Assembly (NCBI RefSeq): GCF_030944625.1
Contig: NZ_JAUSXY010000001.1
Coordinates: 3,596,001-3,660,000 of the forward strand
Source of the DNA: Arthrobacter sp. SLBN-112
GTDB taxonomy: Bacteria > Actinomycetota > Actinomycetes > Actinomycetales > Micrococcaceae
Reading direction: 5' to 3'
Length of the DNA stretch: 64,000 nt
In this document: positions 25,487-34,453 of the stretch, in pieces
How the letters are laid out: each line of letters starts with the position of its first letter
How positions within the stretch are numbered: position 1 is the first letter of the stretch
Made by a program: the position numbers and the translations under genes
The notes under the pieces: generated by a model
What the model was told of the DNA's origin: nothing
Seen by the model: the letters and a program-made list of their open reading frames with translations, nothing else
Database searches by the model: none

Positions 25487-26257
25487 TCAGAGCCCCAGGT
25501 CCAGGTAACCGTCCAGACCAACGGTCAGGCCGGGATGCGCTGCGACCTTCCGGATACCCAGGAGGACTCCGGGCATGAACGAGGCCCGGTCGAAGGAGTC
25601 GTGGCGGATGGTCAGCTGCTCGCCGGGACCACCCAGCAGGACCTCCTGATGCGCCACCAGGCCGCGGAGCCGGACGCTGTGGACCCGCACGCCCTCCACC
25701 TCACAGCCGCGGGCGCCGGCACGTTCGCTGGTGGTGGCATCCGGGCTGGGCGGCACCTGCGCCGCGTTGCGCGAGTCTGCGATGAGCTGCGCGGTCCGGA
25801 CAGCGGTGCCGGACGGGGCGTCCACCTTGTCCGGGTGGTGCAGCTCGATGATTTCCACGGACTCGAAATACTGGGCGGCCTTCGCCGCGAAAGCTGAGGC
25901 CAGCACGGACCCCAGGGCAAAGTTCGGGGCGATGAGCACGCCGGTGTCCGGGTGCCCGGCCAGAAGGGATTCGAGCGCGGACAGGCGGCCGGCGTCCCAG
26001 CCGGTGGTTCCCACTACAGCGTGCATGCCGTGCTCGACGGCGAAGCGGACGTTCTCTTCAGTGCTTTCGGGAACTGTGAGGTCCACCACGTACTGGGCGC
26101 CGGAGGAGGTCAACTGCTCCAGCGAGTCACCCCGCCCCAGGGCTGCGATGAGCTTCATGTCAGGCGCGGCGTCAATGGCCTTTACGGCCTCGGCGCCCAT
26201 GCGTCCATTGGCGCCCAGGACGGCTACCAGTTTGGGAGCGGAGTGTTGTTCGGTCAT
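25487..26257 (-). CDS. dapB: 4-hydroxy-tetrahydrodipicolinate reductase
   Basis: DapB reduces the DapA product using NAD(P)H in lysine/diaminopimelate synthesis. The dinucleotide-binding motif (LGANGRMG, near residue 14), VVGTTGWD, and the catalytic/substrate motif ELHHPDKVDAPSGTA are present. The ATG at 26257 gives 256 residues, normal for the family; the frame extends further upstream but without family-like sequence. In Streptomyces-type gene order dapB follows the M16 peptidase after pnp; here about 10 kb of other genes lies between them. Confidence 0.95.
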   Translation of the reverse strand: MTEQHSAPKLVAVLGANGRMGAEAVKAIDAAPDMKLIAALGRGDSLEQLTSSGAQYVVDLTVPESTEENVRFAVEHGMHAVVGTTGWDAGRLSALESLLAGHPDTGVLIAPNFALGSVLASAFAAKAAQYFESVEIIELHHPDKVDAPSGTAVRTAQLIADSRNAAQVPPSPDATTSERAGARGCEVEGVRVHSVRLRGLVAHQEVLLGGPGEQLTIRHDSFDRASFMPGVLLGIRKVAAHPGLTVGLDGYLDLGL

Positions 26258-26375
26258 GCCATCAAGCCTACCGGCGGGACCGGTTGCTGCAGGAACCGGT
26301 CCTGTGCGGTACCTCGCAGCCGAGCGCGGCCTCGGCTCGCCTGCGCAGTCCCCTGGCTCACGGACGCCGCGGGCA

Positions 26376-26852
26376 TCAGCCGTCCGCGCCGACCCATTCG
26401 ACGGTGCCGTCGGAAAAGAACTGTTCCTTCCAGATAGGAACCTGTTCCTTGATCCGGTCCACGAGTTCGGAGCAGACGGCGAAGGCCTGCCCGCGGTGTG
26501 CCGCGGATACCGCGCACACCAGGGCGGGATCGCCGATTTCCAGCATGCCGATCCGGTGCGCCGCCCAGATCCGGACAGGCTGCCGGACGGCGTCGCCGCC
26601 CGTGTCCGCCGAAGCGTCCTGTTCGGCAACCAGGCGGGCAACGACGTCGGCCATCACCTGGTGTGCCGTGGGGTGCGCACTGTAGCTGAGCCGCTCGACT
26701 GACTTGCCGGCGTCATGGTTGCGCACCACGCCGCTGAAACTGACCACGGCGCCTGCGGTGTCGCTTTCCACCGCGGCAATCGCCTGGTCAACGGAAATGG
26801 GGTCCGCGCTGAGGACCGCCCGGACCACCTCGAATGCCGCGTCAGTGCCCAT
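26376..26852 (-). CDS. moaE: Molybdopterin synthase catalytic subunit MoaE
   Basis: MoaE takes sulphur from the thiocarboxylated C-terminus of MoaD and inserts it into cyclic pyranopterin phosphate to make molybdopterin. The active-site lysines are visible in RIKEQVPIWKEQFF near the end, and FSGVVRNHD and AAHRIGMLEIGD are family motifs. At 158 residues it is of usual size. Its start overlaps mog by 11 bp. It is the last gene of the minus-strand Moco group. Confidence 0.93.
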   Translation of the reverse strand: MGTDAAFEVVRAVLSADPISVDQAIAAVESDTAGAVVSFSGVVRNHDAGKSVERLSYSAHPTAHQVMADVVARLVAEQDASADTGGDAVRQPVRIWAAHRIGMLEIGDPALVCAVSAAHRGQAFAVCSELVDRIKEQVPIWKEQFFSDGTVEWVGADG

Positions 26853-27372
26853 GTCCGCCTTCCAGCTGGTCGCAGAGATGCCCGATCACCGGGTCCAGGA
26901 CGGTGAGCCCGTCCATGACACCCTTCGGTGAACCGGGCAGGTTCACAATAAAGGTTTCACCGGCGGCGCCTGCGTGGCCCCTGCTCAGGGCGGCCAGCGG
27001 GGTCTTGGCCGCGCCGGCCCGCCTGATGGCCTCCATGATGCCCGGGATTTCCCGGTCCAGCAGGGGCAGGGTGACGTCCGGTGTCCGGTCGTCCGGGCTC
27101 AGGCCGGTCCCGCCGCTGGTGATGACGACGGCGGGGTGCTGGGTCAGGAGTGCCCTGATGGCGGCACCGACGGGCTCGCCGTCCGGGACCACCATGGCCG
27201 GGAACACGTCGAAGCCGTGCTCGGTGAGCCAGTCGGTGATCACCGGGCCTGCCTCGTCGTCGTAGATCCCGGCGGCGGCGCGGGTGGAGGCGATCACCAC
27301 CCCGGCCTTCCGTCCCTGCACGTCGCCGTGCCGGTGTGGCTCGGGTGCTCCGAGCGTGTTGGCGGTGGTCAC
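26842..27372 (-). CDS. mog: Molybdopterin adenylyltransferase (MoaB/Mog family)
   Basis: This family activates molybdopterin with ATP before molybdenum insertion by MoeA. The fold's key motifs are [15 protein letters not shown] and [13 protein letters not shown]. The 176-residue protein has a short non-conserved N-terminus ([12 protein letters not shown]) before AGVVIAST. The GTG start overlaps the moaC stop by 4 bp and the end overlaps moaE by 11 bp. MoaB and Mog are hard to tell apart by sequence; the activity assigned is the family one. Confidence 0.88.
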   Translation of the reverse strand: MTTANTLGAPEPHRHGDVQGRKAGVVIASTRAAAGIYDDEAGPVITDWLTEHGFDVFPAMVVPDGEPVGAAIRALLTQHPAVVITSGGTGLSPDDRTPDVTLPLLDREIPGIMEAIRRAGAAKTPLAALSRGHAGAAGETFIVNLPGSPKGVMDGLTVLDPVIGHLCDQLEGGHGH

Positions 27373-27860
27373 AGCGCCCAGTCTCCGCTCTTGCCGCCGC
27401 TTTTGGCCAGCACCTTGATGTCCGTCAGGACAGCGTGCTTGTCCACGGCCTTGATCATGTCGTACACGCTCAGGGCAGCAACGGATGCGGCCGTCAGTGC
27501 TTCCATTTCCACTCCGGTGACGCCCCGGGTCTTCACGGTGGAACTGATGGTGACAGCATCAGGTCCAAGGTCAAAATCAACCGTGACCTTGGACAGGGGC
27601 AACGGATGGCAGAGCGGGATGAGGTCGGGGGTCTTCTTGGCGGCCATGATGCCGGCCACGCGGGCAACGGCCAGGGCGTCTCCCTTGGGGAGTCCGCCGG
27701 TGCCCAGGAGTTCCATCACCCCGGTGGTGGTCCGGACCGTGGCGGTGGCCGTGGCTTCCCGGGTGGTCTCGGCTTTGGCGGAGACGTCCACCATCTGGGC
27801 GCTGCCGTCCTGGCGCAGGTGCGTCAGTGCGGGGGTCTGTTCTGCGTTCACAGCATCCAT
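27369..27860 (-). CDS. moaC: Cyclic pyranopterin monophosphate synthase MoaC
   Basis: MoaC converts the MoaA product into cyclic pyranopterin monophosphate. Family motifs are [14 protein letters not shown], the [31 protein letters not shown] stretch carrying catalytic lysine and histidines, and EVEALTA-like [21 protein letters not shown]. At 163 residues the length is normal. The start overlaps moeA by 13 bp and the stop overlaps mog by 4 bp, which shows tight translational coupling across the group. Confidence 0.95.
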   Translation of the reverse strand: MDAVNAEQTPALTHLRQDGSAQMVDVSAKAETTREATATATVRTTTGVMELLGTGGLPKGDALAVARVAGIMAAKKTPDLIPLCHPLPLSKVTVDFDLGPDAVTISSTVKTRGVTGVEMEALTAASVAALSVYDMIKAVDKHAVLTDIKVLAKSGGKSGDWAL

Positions 27861-29113
27861 ACTTCCACCTCGTCGCCGGCGGCGAGCTCCGTTACGCCGG
27901 CCGGAACGTGGACCAGGACGTTCGAGCCCGCGAGCGCATGCATCAGGTGGGAGCTCTCGCCGCCCTCCAGCCGGACGGTGCCCCCCGGTTGCAGGCTGCC
28001 GCGCCGGACCTGGTGCTTGGGCCCGGGGGACGTGAGCGCGTGGGCCAGGCGTGCCCGCAGCGGCAGCCTGGCCGCCGGTGCGCCCAGGAGTCCGGACAGG
28101 GCCGGGCGGAGGAACATCTCGAAGGACACCAGGCAGCTGACCGGATTGCCGGGGAACCCAAGGAAGGGGACGTCGTCGAACGTTCCCAGGCCCTGGGGGC
28201 CGCCGGGCTGCATGGCCACGTGCAGGAAATCGACGGGCTGTCCGGCCATGGCCTGCCGCACCACTTCGTAAGCGCCTTTGCTGACCCCGCCGGTGGTGAC
28301 GATGAGGTCGGCACCCGGACCCTGGGCGCGCAGCAGCGTCCGCAGTTCATCCGGATTGTCGGTGGAAATACCGGCCCGCCGGACGGTGAGGCCTGCCTGC
28401 TTCATGGCGGCTTCGAGGAGGGTCCCGTTGGAATCGTAGATCTTGCCGGGCGGGAGCGGCCGGCCGGGTTCCACCACTTCGTCCCCGGTGGTGACCAGCA
28501 GGACAGTGGGGGCCTGGTAAACCGGCACCTCCGCCATGCCCAGCGCGGCGAGCAGCCCCAGTTGCGCCGGTCCCAGGCAGGTCCCGGCGGCCAAGGCCCG
28601 CTCCCCTGCGGCGATGTCGCTGCCGGCGTACCGCACGTACGTTCCGGGCCCGGTGGCGGGCAGGGTCACGGTGCCGCCCTGGCCGGGTTCCAGGAAGTGG
28701 TCCGGCACGGCCCGTTCGATGGGGACGACGGCGTCAGCCCCCGCCGGGATCACCGCACCTGTCATGATGGGCGCCGCGGTACCCGGCTCGAGCGCCGGCG
28801 GGGTGGATCCGGCGGGTACCGGGGTCACGACTCCCAGGTCGGCGCCGTCGCCCGGAATGTCACTGGAACGGACGGCGTAACCGTCCATTTGGGAATTGGC
28901 GAACGGAGGAAGGCTGACCGGTGCGGCCACGTCCGCCGCCAGCCCCCGGCCCAGTGCTTGGCCGAGTGGCAGCATTTCGGTGCGTCCTGCCGTGCGGAGC
29001 CCCTGGAGGAGTGCTGCGACGGCGGCGGCATGGTCAGCGACGGAGCGTGCGGGTTCCCGTCCGTGCCGGGCGTGGATGTCCGGAGGGTGGCCGTGCGGGG
29101 GGTGGCTGGTCAT
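27848..29113 (-). CDS. moeA: Molybdopterin molybdenumtransferase MoeA
   Basis: MoeA inserts molybdate into adenylated molybdopterin. Domain motifs in order: [32 protein letters not shown], the MoCF-binding domain ([47 protein letters not shown]) and a C-terminal beta domain ending EVEVWML. At 421 residues it is the usual size. It follows the molybdopterin oxidoreductase gene by 23 bp and leads directly into moaC. Confidence 0.93.
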   Translation of the reverse strand: MTSHPPHGHPPDIHARHGREPARSVADHAAAVAALLQGLRTAGRTEMLPLGQALGRGLAADVAAPVSLPPFANSQMDGYAVRSSDIPGDGADLGVVTPVPAGSTPPALEPGTAAPIMTGAVIPAGADAVVPIERAVPDHFLEPGQGGTVTLPATGPGTYVRYAGSDIAAGERALAAGTCLGPAQLGLLAALGMAEVPVYQAPTVLLVTTGDEVVEPGRPLPPGKIYDSNGTLLEAAMKQAGLTVRRAGISTDNPDELRTLLRAQGPGADLIVTTGGVSKGAYEVVRQAMAGQPVDFLHVAMQPGGPQGLGTFDDVPFLGFPGNPVSCLVSFEMFLRPALSGLLGAPAARLPLRARLAHALTSPGPKHQVRRGSLQPGGTVRLEGGESSHLMHALAGSNVLVHVPAGVTELAAGDEVEVWML

Positions 29114-29136
29114 GGGTACGCCTTCGGTCGCGGACT

Positions 29137-30762
29137 TCAGGATTTCACGTCCACTCTAACCGTGTGGAATCCGGTGGCCCCGTCCGGCGCCGGTGGCCGC
29201 TCGGTTTCCTCCTGGGGTCGGCCCGTGAGGTCGGTGGCGCGGACCTGGACCTCATACTGCCCGGGGGTGAGGTCCGCGGCCAGTTTCCACTGGTACCAGG
29301 TGTCCGCGGACAGGCCCGTTGCGAGGTCGGCTTCCCGCCAGGGTCCCCGGTTGAACCTCAGTTCCACCTTTTGGATTCCGGTGTGCTGGGCCCAGGCGAC
29401 GCCCGCGAAGACCACGGACCCTGCGCTGACCGGGTGTCCGCTGCGGGGCACATCGATGCGGGAGGACGTCTTGATGGGCCCGCGCGCGGACCAGCCCCGC
29501 GGGGTCCAGTACCCGGCGTCCTGCGCAAATGTGGTGACCTTCAGTTCGGTGACCCATTTGGTGGCGGACACGTAGCCGTAGAGGCCCGGGACGATCATCC
29601 GGACGGGAAAGCCATGCTCCAGCGGCAGCGGCTCTCCGTTCATGCCGACAGCCAGCAGCGCGTCCCTGGTGTCGGTGAGGACCTCCAGGGGTGTCCCGGC
29701 CGTCCAACCGTCGGAGCTCCTGGAGAGCACCATGTCCGCTCCGGGGTGGGGCCCGGCCTGTGCGAGCAATTCGCGGACCGGCCAGCCCAGCCAGCGGGCG
29801 TTCCCGATCAGGTCGCCGCCCACGCCGTTGGAGACGCAGGCGATGGTGATGTGGCGTTCGGTCAGCGGTTTTGCCAGGAGGTCCGCGTAGGAGAGCTGGA
29901 CCTCCCGGTCAACCATGCCGGTGACTTTGAGGACCCAGTTGTCCGGGTTGACCGCCGGGACGGACAGCGCGGTGTCGATCCGATAGAACTCGCGGTTTGG
30001 CGTGACCAGGGGCGTCATTCCCGCCACGCCGAGGTCCGCGGCGGCCGGAACCGGCGGCGCGGGTGACGCCGGGACGGGCAAGGCGATGCGTGCCCTGGCG
30101 TCGCTGACGGCGCTTGTCGCCCCGCGCCAGGCGCCGGCCAGCACGCCGAACACGGCAGACACCGCCGCGGTGCCGGCAAGGGCCTGGAGGAAGCTTCGCC
30201 GGGAGCCGCCGGACGCAGCCGTTCCAGGGCCGCCTGCGTCCCACTCCTGCAGCTTGCCGGCGAGGAAGCGCAGGAGGACCACCGCCACCACCGCAGCAAC
30301 AACCGGCAACGCCAGGGCTACAGGGGTCATTTGGGCCCGTGTGAGGATGGCGGCGGCTCCGACGGCCCCGAAGATGCCCACCATGGCCGCACCCCTGAAG
30401 CGGCGGCGGAACTCCAGCACCCCTGCCACTGCGGCCAGGATGGCAATGACCAGCGCCATGCCCGCCAGGAGCGCAGCTTTGTCTGCCGTACCGAAGACGG
30501 AGACCGCCCAGTCCTTGACACCCGGCGGGACGGCGTCGATGACGGCACCGCCAACAGCCGTCAGTGGCGAGAGGGAAGGACTGAGAAACCCTGCGAGCAA
30601 CTCCCCCACGGCCACGCCGCCGCCAACGGCAGCTACCCCTGCGGCGGCCGCCCACCTGCCCTTGGCGCGCGGGGCTGCCTCTTGCGGGACGGGACGTTCC
30701 TGCCGCTCCCCAAGGCGCGCGGCGTCGTCGTCCGCGGCCTTCTGGTTCCGGGAACTCTTCAC
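29137..30762 (-). CDS. Membrane-anchored molybdopterin-dependent oxidoreductase, sulfite-oxidase fold
   Basis: A 541-residue protein with an N-terminal membrane region of four or five segments (about residues 36-185). A twin-arginine-like motif (GSRRSFLQALAG) before the last segment leads to an extracellular domain of the sulfite oxidase/YedY type. The molybdenum-binding cysteine is visible in TIACVSNGVGGDLIGNARW, and a C-terminal immunoglobulin-like dimerisation domain (AWAQHTGIQKVELRFN) follows. The internal twin-arginine motif suggests export of the folded, cofactor-loaded domain by Tat. The substrate is unknown. The GTG start has GGAGG just upstream. Lying at the head of the Moco genes, it is their likely client. 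Confidence 0.88.
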   Translation of the reverse strand: MKSSRNQKAADDDAARLGERQERPVPQEAAPRAKGRWAAAAGVAAVGGGVAVGELLAGFLSPSLSPLTAVGGAVIDAVPPGVKDWAVSVFGTADKAALLAGMALVIAILAAVAGVLEFRRRFRGAAMVGIFGAVGAAAILTRAQMTPVALALPVVAAVVAVVLLRFLAGKLQEWDAGGPGTAASGGSRRSFLQALAGTAAVSAVFGVLAGAWRGATSAVSDARARIALPVPASPAPPVPAAADLGVAGMTPLVTPNREFYRIDTALSVPAVNPDNWVLKVTGMVDREVQLSYADLLAKPLTERHITIACVSNGVGGDLIGNARWLGWPVRELLAQAGPHPGADMVLSRSSDGWTAGTPLEVLTDTRDALLAVGMNGEPLPLEHGFPVRMIVPGLYGYVSATKWVTELKVTTFAQDAGYWTPRGWSARGPIKTSSRIDVPRSGHPVSAGSVVFAGVAWAQHTGIQKVELRFNRGPWREADLATGLSADTWYQWKLAADLTPGQYEVQVRATDLTGRPQEETERPPAPDGATGFHTVRVDVKS

Positions 30763-30884
30763 ACCTCCAGCATAGATTTGCCACCGCCCGCCGGCACCGG
30801 GCCGGACGACTTGTCTGGACCTTTAGTTGCGCCTGGGCCCGTCACGGGTGTGATGCGCGGCTCAACGTGGCGTAGCCTGAATTC

Positions 30885-32012
30885 ATGAGTGTCCAGCTAG
30901 GCATGCCGCAGCCGCGGGAGGAAGCAGCATCGGCGCTGCCGGGCGTCCCCGCACCCCGCCCCGCGGACGCACCGGCCGGGCTGGTGGACCGGTATGGCCG
31001 CCGCGCCACGGACATGAGGCTGTCCCTGACGGACAAGTGCAACCTCCGCTGCACGTACTGCATGCCGGCGGAGGGCCTTGAATGGCTCGCCAAGCAGGCC
31101 GTCATGTCGGCCGCGGAAATCGTCCGGATCGTCCGCGTGGGCGTTGAACAGCTGGGTGTCCGGGAACTGCGGCTGACGGGCGGCGAGCCCCTTGTCCGGC
31201 ACGACCTCGTTGAGATCATCTCGGCGCTGCGGACCAACCATCCGGACCTGCCGATCTCGATGACCACCAACGGCGTAGGCCTCGCCAAGAAGGCGGCGGC
31301 GCTCAAGGCAGCCGGGCTGACCCGCATCAACGTCTCGCTGGATTCCCTGCACGAGGAAACCTTCGCCAAACTGACCCGGCGGCCGTTCCTGGGCCAGGTC
31401 CTGGCCGGAGTGGACGCCGCCTGGGACGCAGGCCTGGGCCCGGTGAAACTGAACGCTGTCCTCATGCGCGGCATCAACGATCTGGAGTCGCCGCAGCTGC
31501 TGGCCTGGGCCCTGGAGCGGGGGTACGAACTGCGGTTTATCGAGCAGATGCCGCTCGACGCCGACCATGGCTGGACCCGCCGCAACATGATTACCGCAGC
31601 CGAGATCCGCCAGCTGCTCTCCAGGGATTTTGTCCTCAGTCCGGATTCACGGTCCCGTGACGGTGCCCCGGCCGAGCGCTTTGACGTACGACGACGGGCG
31701 GCCGGTTCGCTGGAGGCGGACGGTCCGGTACTGGGAACAGTGGGGATCATCGCCTCCGTCACGGAGCCGTTCTGCGCGGATTGCAGGCGCACCCGGATCA
31801 CTGCTGAGGGCAAAATCATGAGCTGCCTGTTCTCGCGCGAGGAGTTCGATTTGCTCGGGTTGCTGCGTTCGGGCGCGACTGACGATGAACTGGCGCAGCG
31901 GTGGCAGGATGCCATGTGGCTCAAGCCAAAGGCCCACGGCATGGACCACGTGGGACTGGACGCTCCGGACTTCGTCCAGCCGGACCGCAGCATGAGCGCC
32001 ATCGGGGGCTGA
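30885..32012 (+). CDS. moaA: GTP 3',8-cyclase MoaA
   Basis: A radical-SAM enzyme that starts molybdenum cofactor synthesis from GTP. The N-terminal cluster motif is CNLRCTYCMP and the C-terminal substrate cluster uses CADCRRTRITAEGKIMSCLF. The protein ends with Gly-Gly (SAIGG), which is needed for activity in this family. It has 375 residues, of which the first 35 are not conserved. It is divergent from the oxidoreductase gene; a -10-like TAGCCT (30873-30878) six bases before the ATG suggests a leaderless transcript. Confidence 0.95.
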   Translation: MSVQLGMPQPREEAASALPGVPAPRPADAPAGLVDRYGRRATDMRLSLTDKCNLRCTYCMPAEGLEWLAKQAVMSAAEIVRIVRVGVEQLGVRELRLTGGEPLVRHDLVEIISALRTNHPDLPISMTTNGVGLAKKAAALKAAGLTRINVSLDSLHEETFAKLTRRPFLGQVLAGVDAAWDAGLGPVKLNAVLMRGINDLESPQLLAWALERGYELRFIEQMPLDADHGWTRRNMITAAEIRQLLSRDFVLSPDSRSRDGAPAERFDVRRRAAGSLEADGPVLGTVGIIASVTEPFCADCRRTRITAEGKIMSCLFSREEFDLLGLLRSGATDDELAQRWQDAMWLKPKAHGMDHVGLDAPDFVQPDRSMSAIGG

Positions 32013-32016
32013 CAGA

Positions 32017-32283
32017 ATGCTTGTACGTTACTTCGCTGCCGCACGCGCTGCGTCCGGGTTTGAGGAAGAGAAGTTTGACCTGCCCGCAGGCTCCACCATT
32101 GCGGACCTGCTGGAGGCGGTGCTGGCGGTGCCCCGTGCCGAACCCCCTGCAGGGACCCCGCCGCTTCCGCGGCTCCTGTCCCGCAGCAGCTTCCTGCTCA
32201 ACGAGGTGGCCGTGCGGGACCATGCCACCGTTCTCGGCCCCGATGACGTGATTGACGTGCTGCCGCCGTTCGCCGGCGGGTAG
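32017..32283 (+). CDS. moaD: Molybdopterin synthase sulphur carrier subunit MoaD
   Basis: An 88-residue beta-grasp protein (LVRYFAAARAASGFEEEKFDLPAGSTIADLLEAV) that ends in the Gly-Gly tail (PPFAGG) to which sulphur is attached as thiocarboxylate. It starts four bases after moaA and is translated with it. Its partner MoaE is encoded in the divergent Moco group. The activating enzyme MoeB is not in the window. Confidence 0.93.
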   Translation: MLVRYFAAARAASGFEEEKFDLPAGSTIADLLEAVLAVPRAEPPAGTPPLPRLLSRSSFLLNEVAVRDHATVLGPDDVIDVLPPFAGG

Positions 32284-32416
32284 GGCCGGGCCTCCACTTT
32301 CGGCCGGCAGCGGCCAGCCCTTACGTTGCCGCCAAGCCAGCGGCCCTTGGTGCCTTTGTTGCTGCGCTGGATGCCCGGCTACCTAAAATGTCAGTGCCTG
32401 GTTGGATGATGTTTTT

Positions 32417-34372
32417 ATGGGAATTGGTACGGATTTGGCGGTGGTGATGGAGGGTGTTCGCGCCTCTGTTGCTGCGCTGGATGTGCTGGTTCGGGAGGAT
32501 GCTGCCCTTGAGGGTGCGGCGCTGGAGGGTGCCGCGCTTCACCCTGCCGGGGCTGGTACTGGGGCTGGTGCTGGGCCCGGCGCTGGTGCTGGTGTTGGTG
32601 TTGGTTTTGAAGCCGGTACTGGTGTTGATGTGTTGGCGCGGCGGTATGAGCTGTGCCTGGAACGCTTGGATGTTGTGGCCCGGTTGGAGGCGCAGCTCGC
32701 GGCGGTGAAGGCACAGGACGCCGTGGAGTGCGTCGGGTTGCAGCAGGCCATAACCCCTCCCGAGGCCCCGGTGGGCGAGCGCACTTATGCGGAGATGTCG
32801 GCGGTGGAGGAGATCGCCGGGGTCCTGACCATCAGTTCCGGGGCCGCGGGGGCCTTGGTGGGGCAGGCACGGCGGGTGTGTTCGCTGCCGCCGCTGATGG
32901 ACTCTCTGGCCGCAGGTGCAGTGTCTTGGCAGCACGCGAAGGTCATTATTGATGAGACTGAGGGCCTTACCCCCGCGGGTGCTGCCGGGTTGGTGGCGCA
33001 CTTCTTCGACCCCGAAGCGCCCAACCCCGCCAGAGGCGCCGCGCCCGGTGAACTCGTGCCCTCCCGGTTCCGGGCCAAGGTCCGCGCCTGGCGGGAACGC
33101 CGCCACCCCGAAACCCTGGAGAAACGCCACGCCAAGGGGGTGGCGGACCGGCGGATGGACTACACCCCGGACCGCGACGGCATGGGCTGGATCTCGCTCC
33201 ACCTGCCCGGGGACACCGCGTGCGCCATCTGGAACCGCAGCACCGCCACCGCCCGCGGCCTCCAAGGCCCCACGGAAGAGCGGACCCTCACCCAGCTCCG
33301 CGCCGACGTCGCCGCATCCCTCCTCCTCGGCGCCGGGATCAGCACTGCGGCTGCTGCGAGCACCAACCACACCGACCACCCCAACCCGGCCCTCGGGTCC
33401 GGCACCACCTCCACCGGTGGCACCGAACACGCCAGCGCAGCTGCAACTGGGGCCGGCCGCGACACGGATCCGGTGCATGCCACCGGTATGGCCAGCACCG
33501 AAGGTACTGGGACCGAGGGTGCCGGGACCGCTGGGGGCATTGGCAAGGTTCCCGTTCCTCGGGCGGATGTCCTGGTCATGGTGCCGGTGTTTTCGCTGCT
33601 TGGCCTCACCGATGAACCCGCCGTGCTGGACGGGTTTGGGCCGATCCCGGCGTCAATGGCACGCAGGCTGGTCGCGGACGGGGCGGAATCGTTCTACCGG
33701 GTCCTGGTCGACCCGAGGGACGGGGCGCCCATGGAAATCGGCCGGACCCGTTACCGGCTGCCGGAGACCATCAAGAAATGGATCCGGATGCGCGACTGTA
33801 AATGCACCTTCCCCGGCTGCAACAACCGCACCGCGGACAACGACACCGACCACCTCACCGCCTGGGAAAACGGCGGCCAAACGGATGTCCGGAACCTGGG
33901 CCAGCTCTGCCCCAAGCACCACCGGCTCAAACACGCCCGCCCCTGGATACCAACCCCCGCAACAACCAACCAGCCACCCGGCTGGACCTCACCCACCGGC
34001 CGCCACTACAAACCCGAACACCCAGACCCCGAACCAACCCACTGGCCACCAACAACCCTGCCGGTGAAAGTTGACGCGCAGCGTGCTGAGATGGGCGCCC
34101 CGCCGAGCCCCACAACTTCACCGGAGGTGACGGCCACGCCGAACACTTCAGCACTGCCGGACCCGGAATGGCAGCTGGAGGAACTGCAGTTCCAGCAACT
34201 CATCGCCGGGATGCCCGCATGGCCGGACCCGCCACCCGAGGAACCACAAGGCAACCACCTCCTGGATCCGGATGAGCTCCCGGTGACGGATCCCCTGTGG
34301 GACGACTTCCGCGCTGCACCGTTCCTCGCGCCGCTGGACGCAGCGAAGGACTGGGACCTCCTTCCGTCATAG
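32417..34372 (+). CDS. DUF222 / HNH endonuclease family protein
   Basis: A large (651-residue) member of the actinobacterial 13E12 group: an N-terminal helical DUF222 domain (YELCLERLDVVARLEAQLAAVKAQ.., AGVLTISSGAAGALVGQARRV) and a C-terminal HNH nuclease motif (CTFPGCNNRTADNDTDHLTAWENGG..LCPKHHRLKH). Two low-complexity tracts interrupt it: a Gly/Ala/Val run near residues 45-75 and a Thr/Gly/Ala run near 310-380. The ATG at 32417 is chosen; a TTG at 32402 also fits. Its tandem GGTGCTGG-type codons differ from neighbouring genes, hinting at repeat expansion. The role is not established for the family; many copies exist per genome and some are SOS-induced. No LexA box is seen here. Confidence 0.88.
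   Translation: MGIGTDLAVVMEGVRASVAALDVLVREDAALEGAALEGAALHPAGAGTGAGAGPGAGAGVGVGFEAGTGVDVLARRYELCLERLDVVARLEAQLAAVKAQDAVECVGLQQAITPPEAPVGERTYAEMSAVEEIAGVLTISSGAAGALVGQARRVCSLPPLMDSLAAGAVSWQHAKVIIDETEGLTPAGAAGLVAHFFDPEAPNPARGAAPGELVPSRFRAKVRAWRERRHPETLEKRHAKGVADRRMDYTPDRDGMGWISLHLPGDTACAIWNRSTATARGLQGPTEERTLTQLRADVAASLLLGAGISTAAAASTNHTDHPNPALGSGTTSTGGTEHASAAATGAGRDTDPVHATGMASTEGTGTEGAGTAGGIGKVPVPRADVLVMVPVFSLLGLTDEPAVLDGFGPIPASMARRLVADGAESFYRVLVDPRDGAPMEIGRTRYRLPETIKKWIRMRDCKCTFPGCNNRTADNDTDHLTAWENGGQTDVRNLGQLCPKHHRLKHARPWIPTPATTNQPPGWTSPTGRHYKPEHPDPEPTHWPPTTLPVKVDAQRAEMGAPPSPTTSPEVTATPNTSALPDPEWQLEELQFQQLIAGMPAWPDPPPEEPQGNHLLDPDELPVTDPLWDDFRAAPFLAPLDAAKDWDLLPS
32549..32630 (+). repeat. GGTGCTGG/GGTGTTGG-type low-complexity tract inside the HNH gene
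   Basis: A run of imperfect 6-base units of the type GCTGGT, GCTGGG and GTTGGT encodes an Ala-Gly, Val-Gly alternation. Being a multiple of three, changes in unit number would lengthen or shorten the protein without frameshift. Confidence 0.7.
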
Positions 34373-34453
34373 GCGATTTAGAGGGAGGTGGACAATCCTG
34401 GCCCTTCTTCTCAAGCAGGCGTTTGCAAGTCGTCGGGCCCGAGGGGCTATGCC

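Noticed and set aside
27827..29575. A 582-codon plus-strand frame opposite moeA
   Set aside because: MoeA is complete on the other strand; the antisense frame has no motif.
32017..32416. A LexA box upstream of the large DUF222-HNH gene
   Set aside because: No GAAC-N4-GTTC-like sequence is present in the 130 bases before the gene, so SOS control is not claimed for it.
32321..33478. A 385-codon minus-strand frame opposite the DUF222-HNH gene
   Set aside because: It is an artefact of the repeat-rich coding strand, with runs of His, Gln and Thr.
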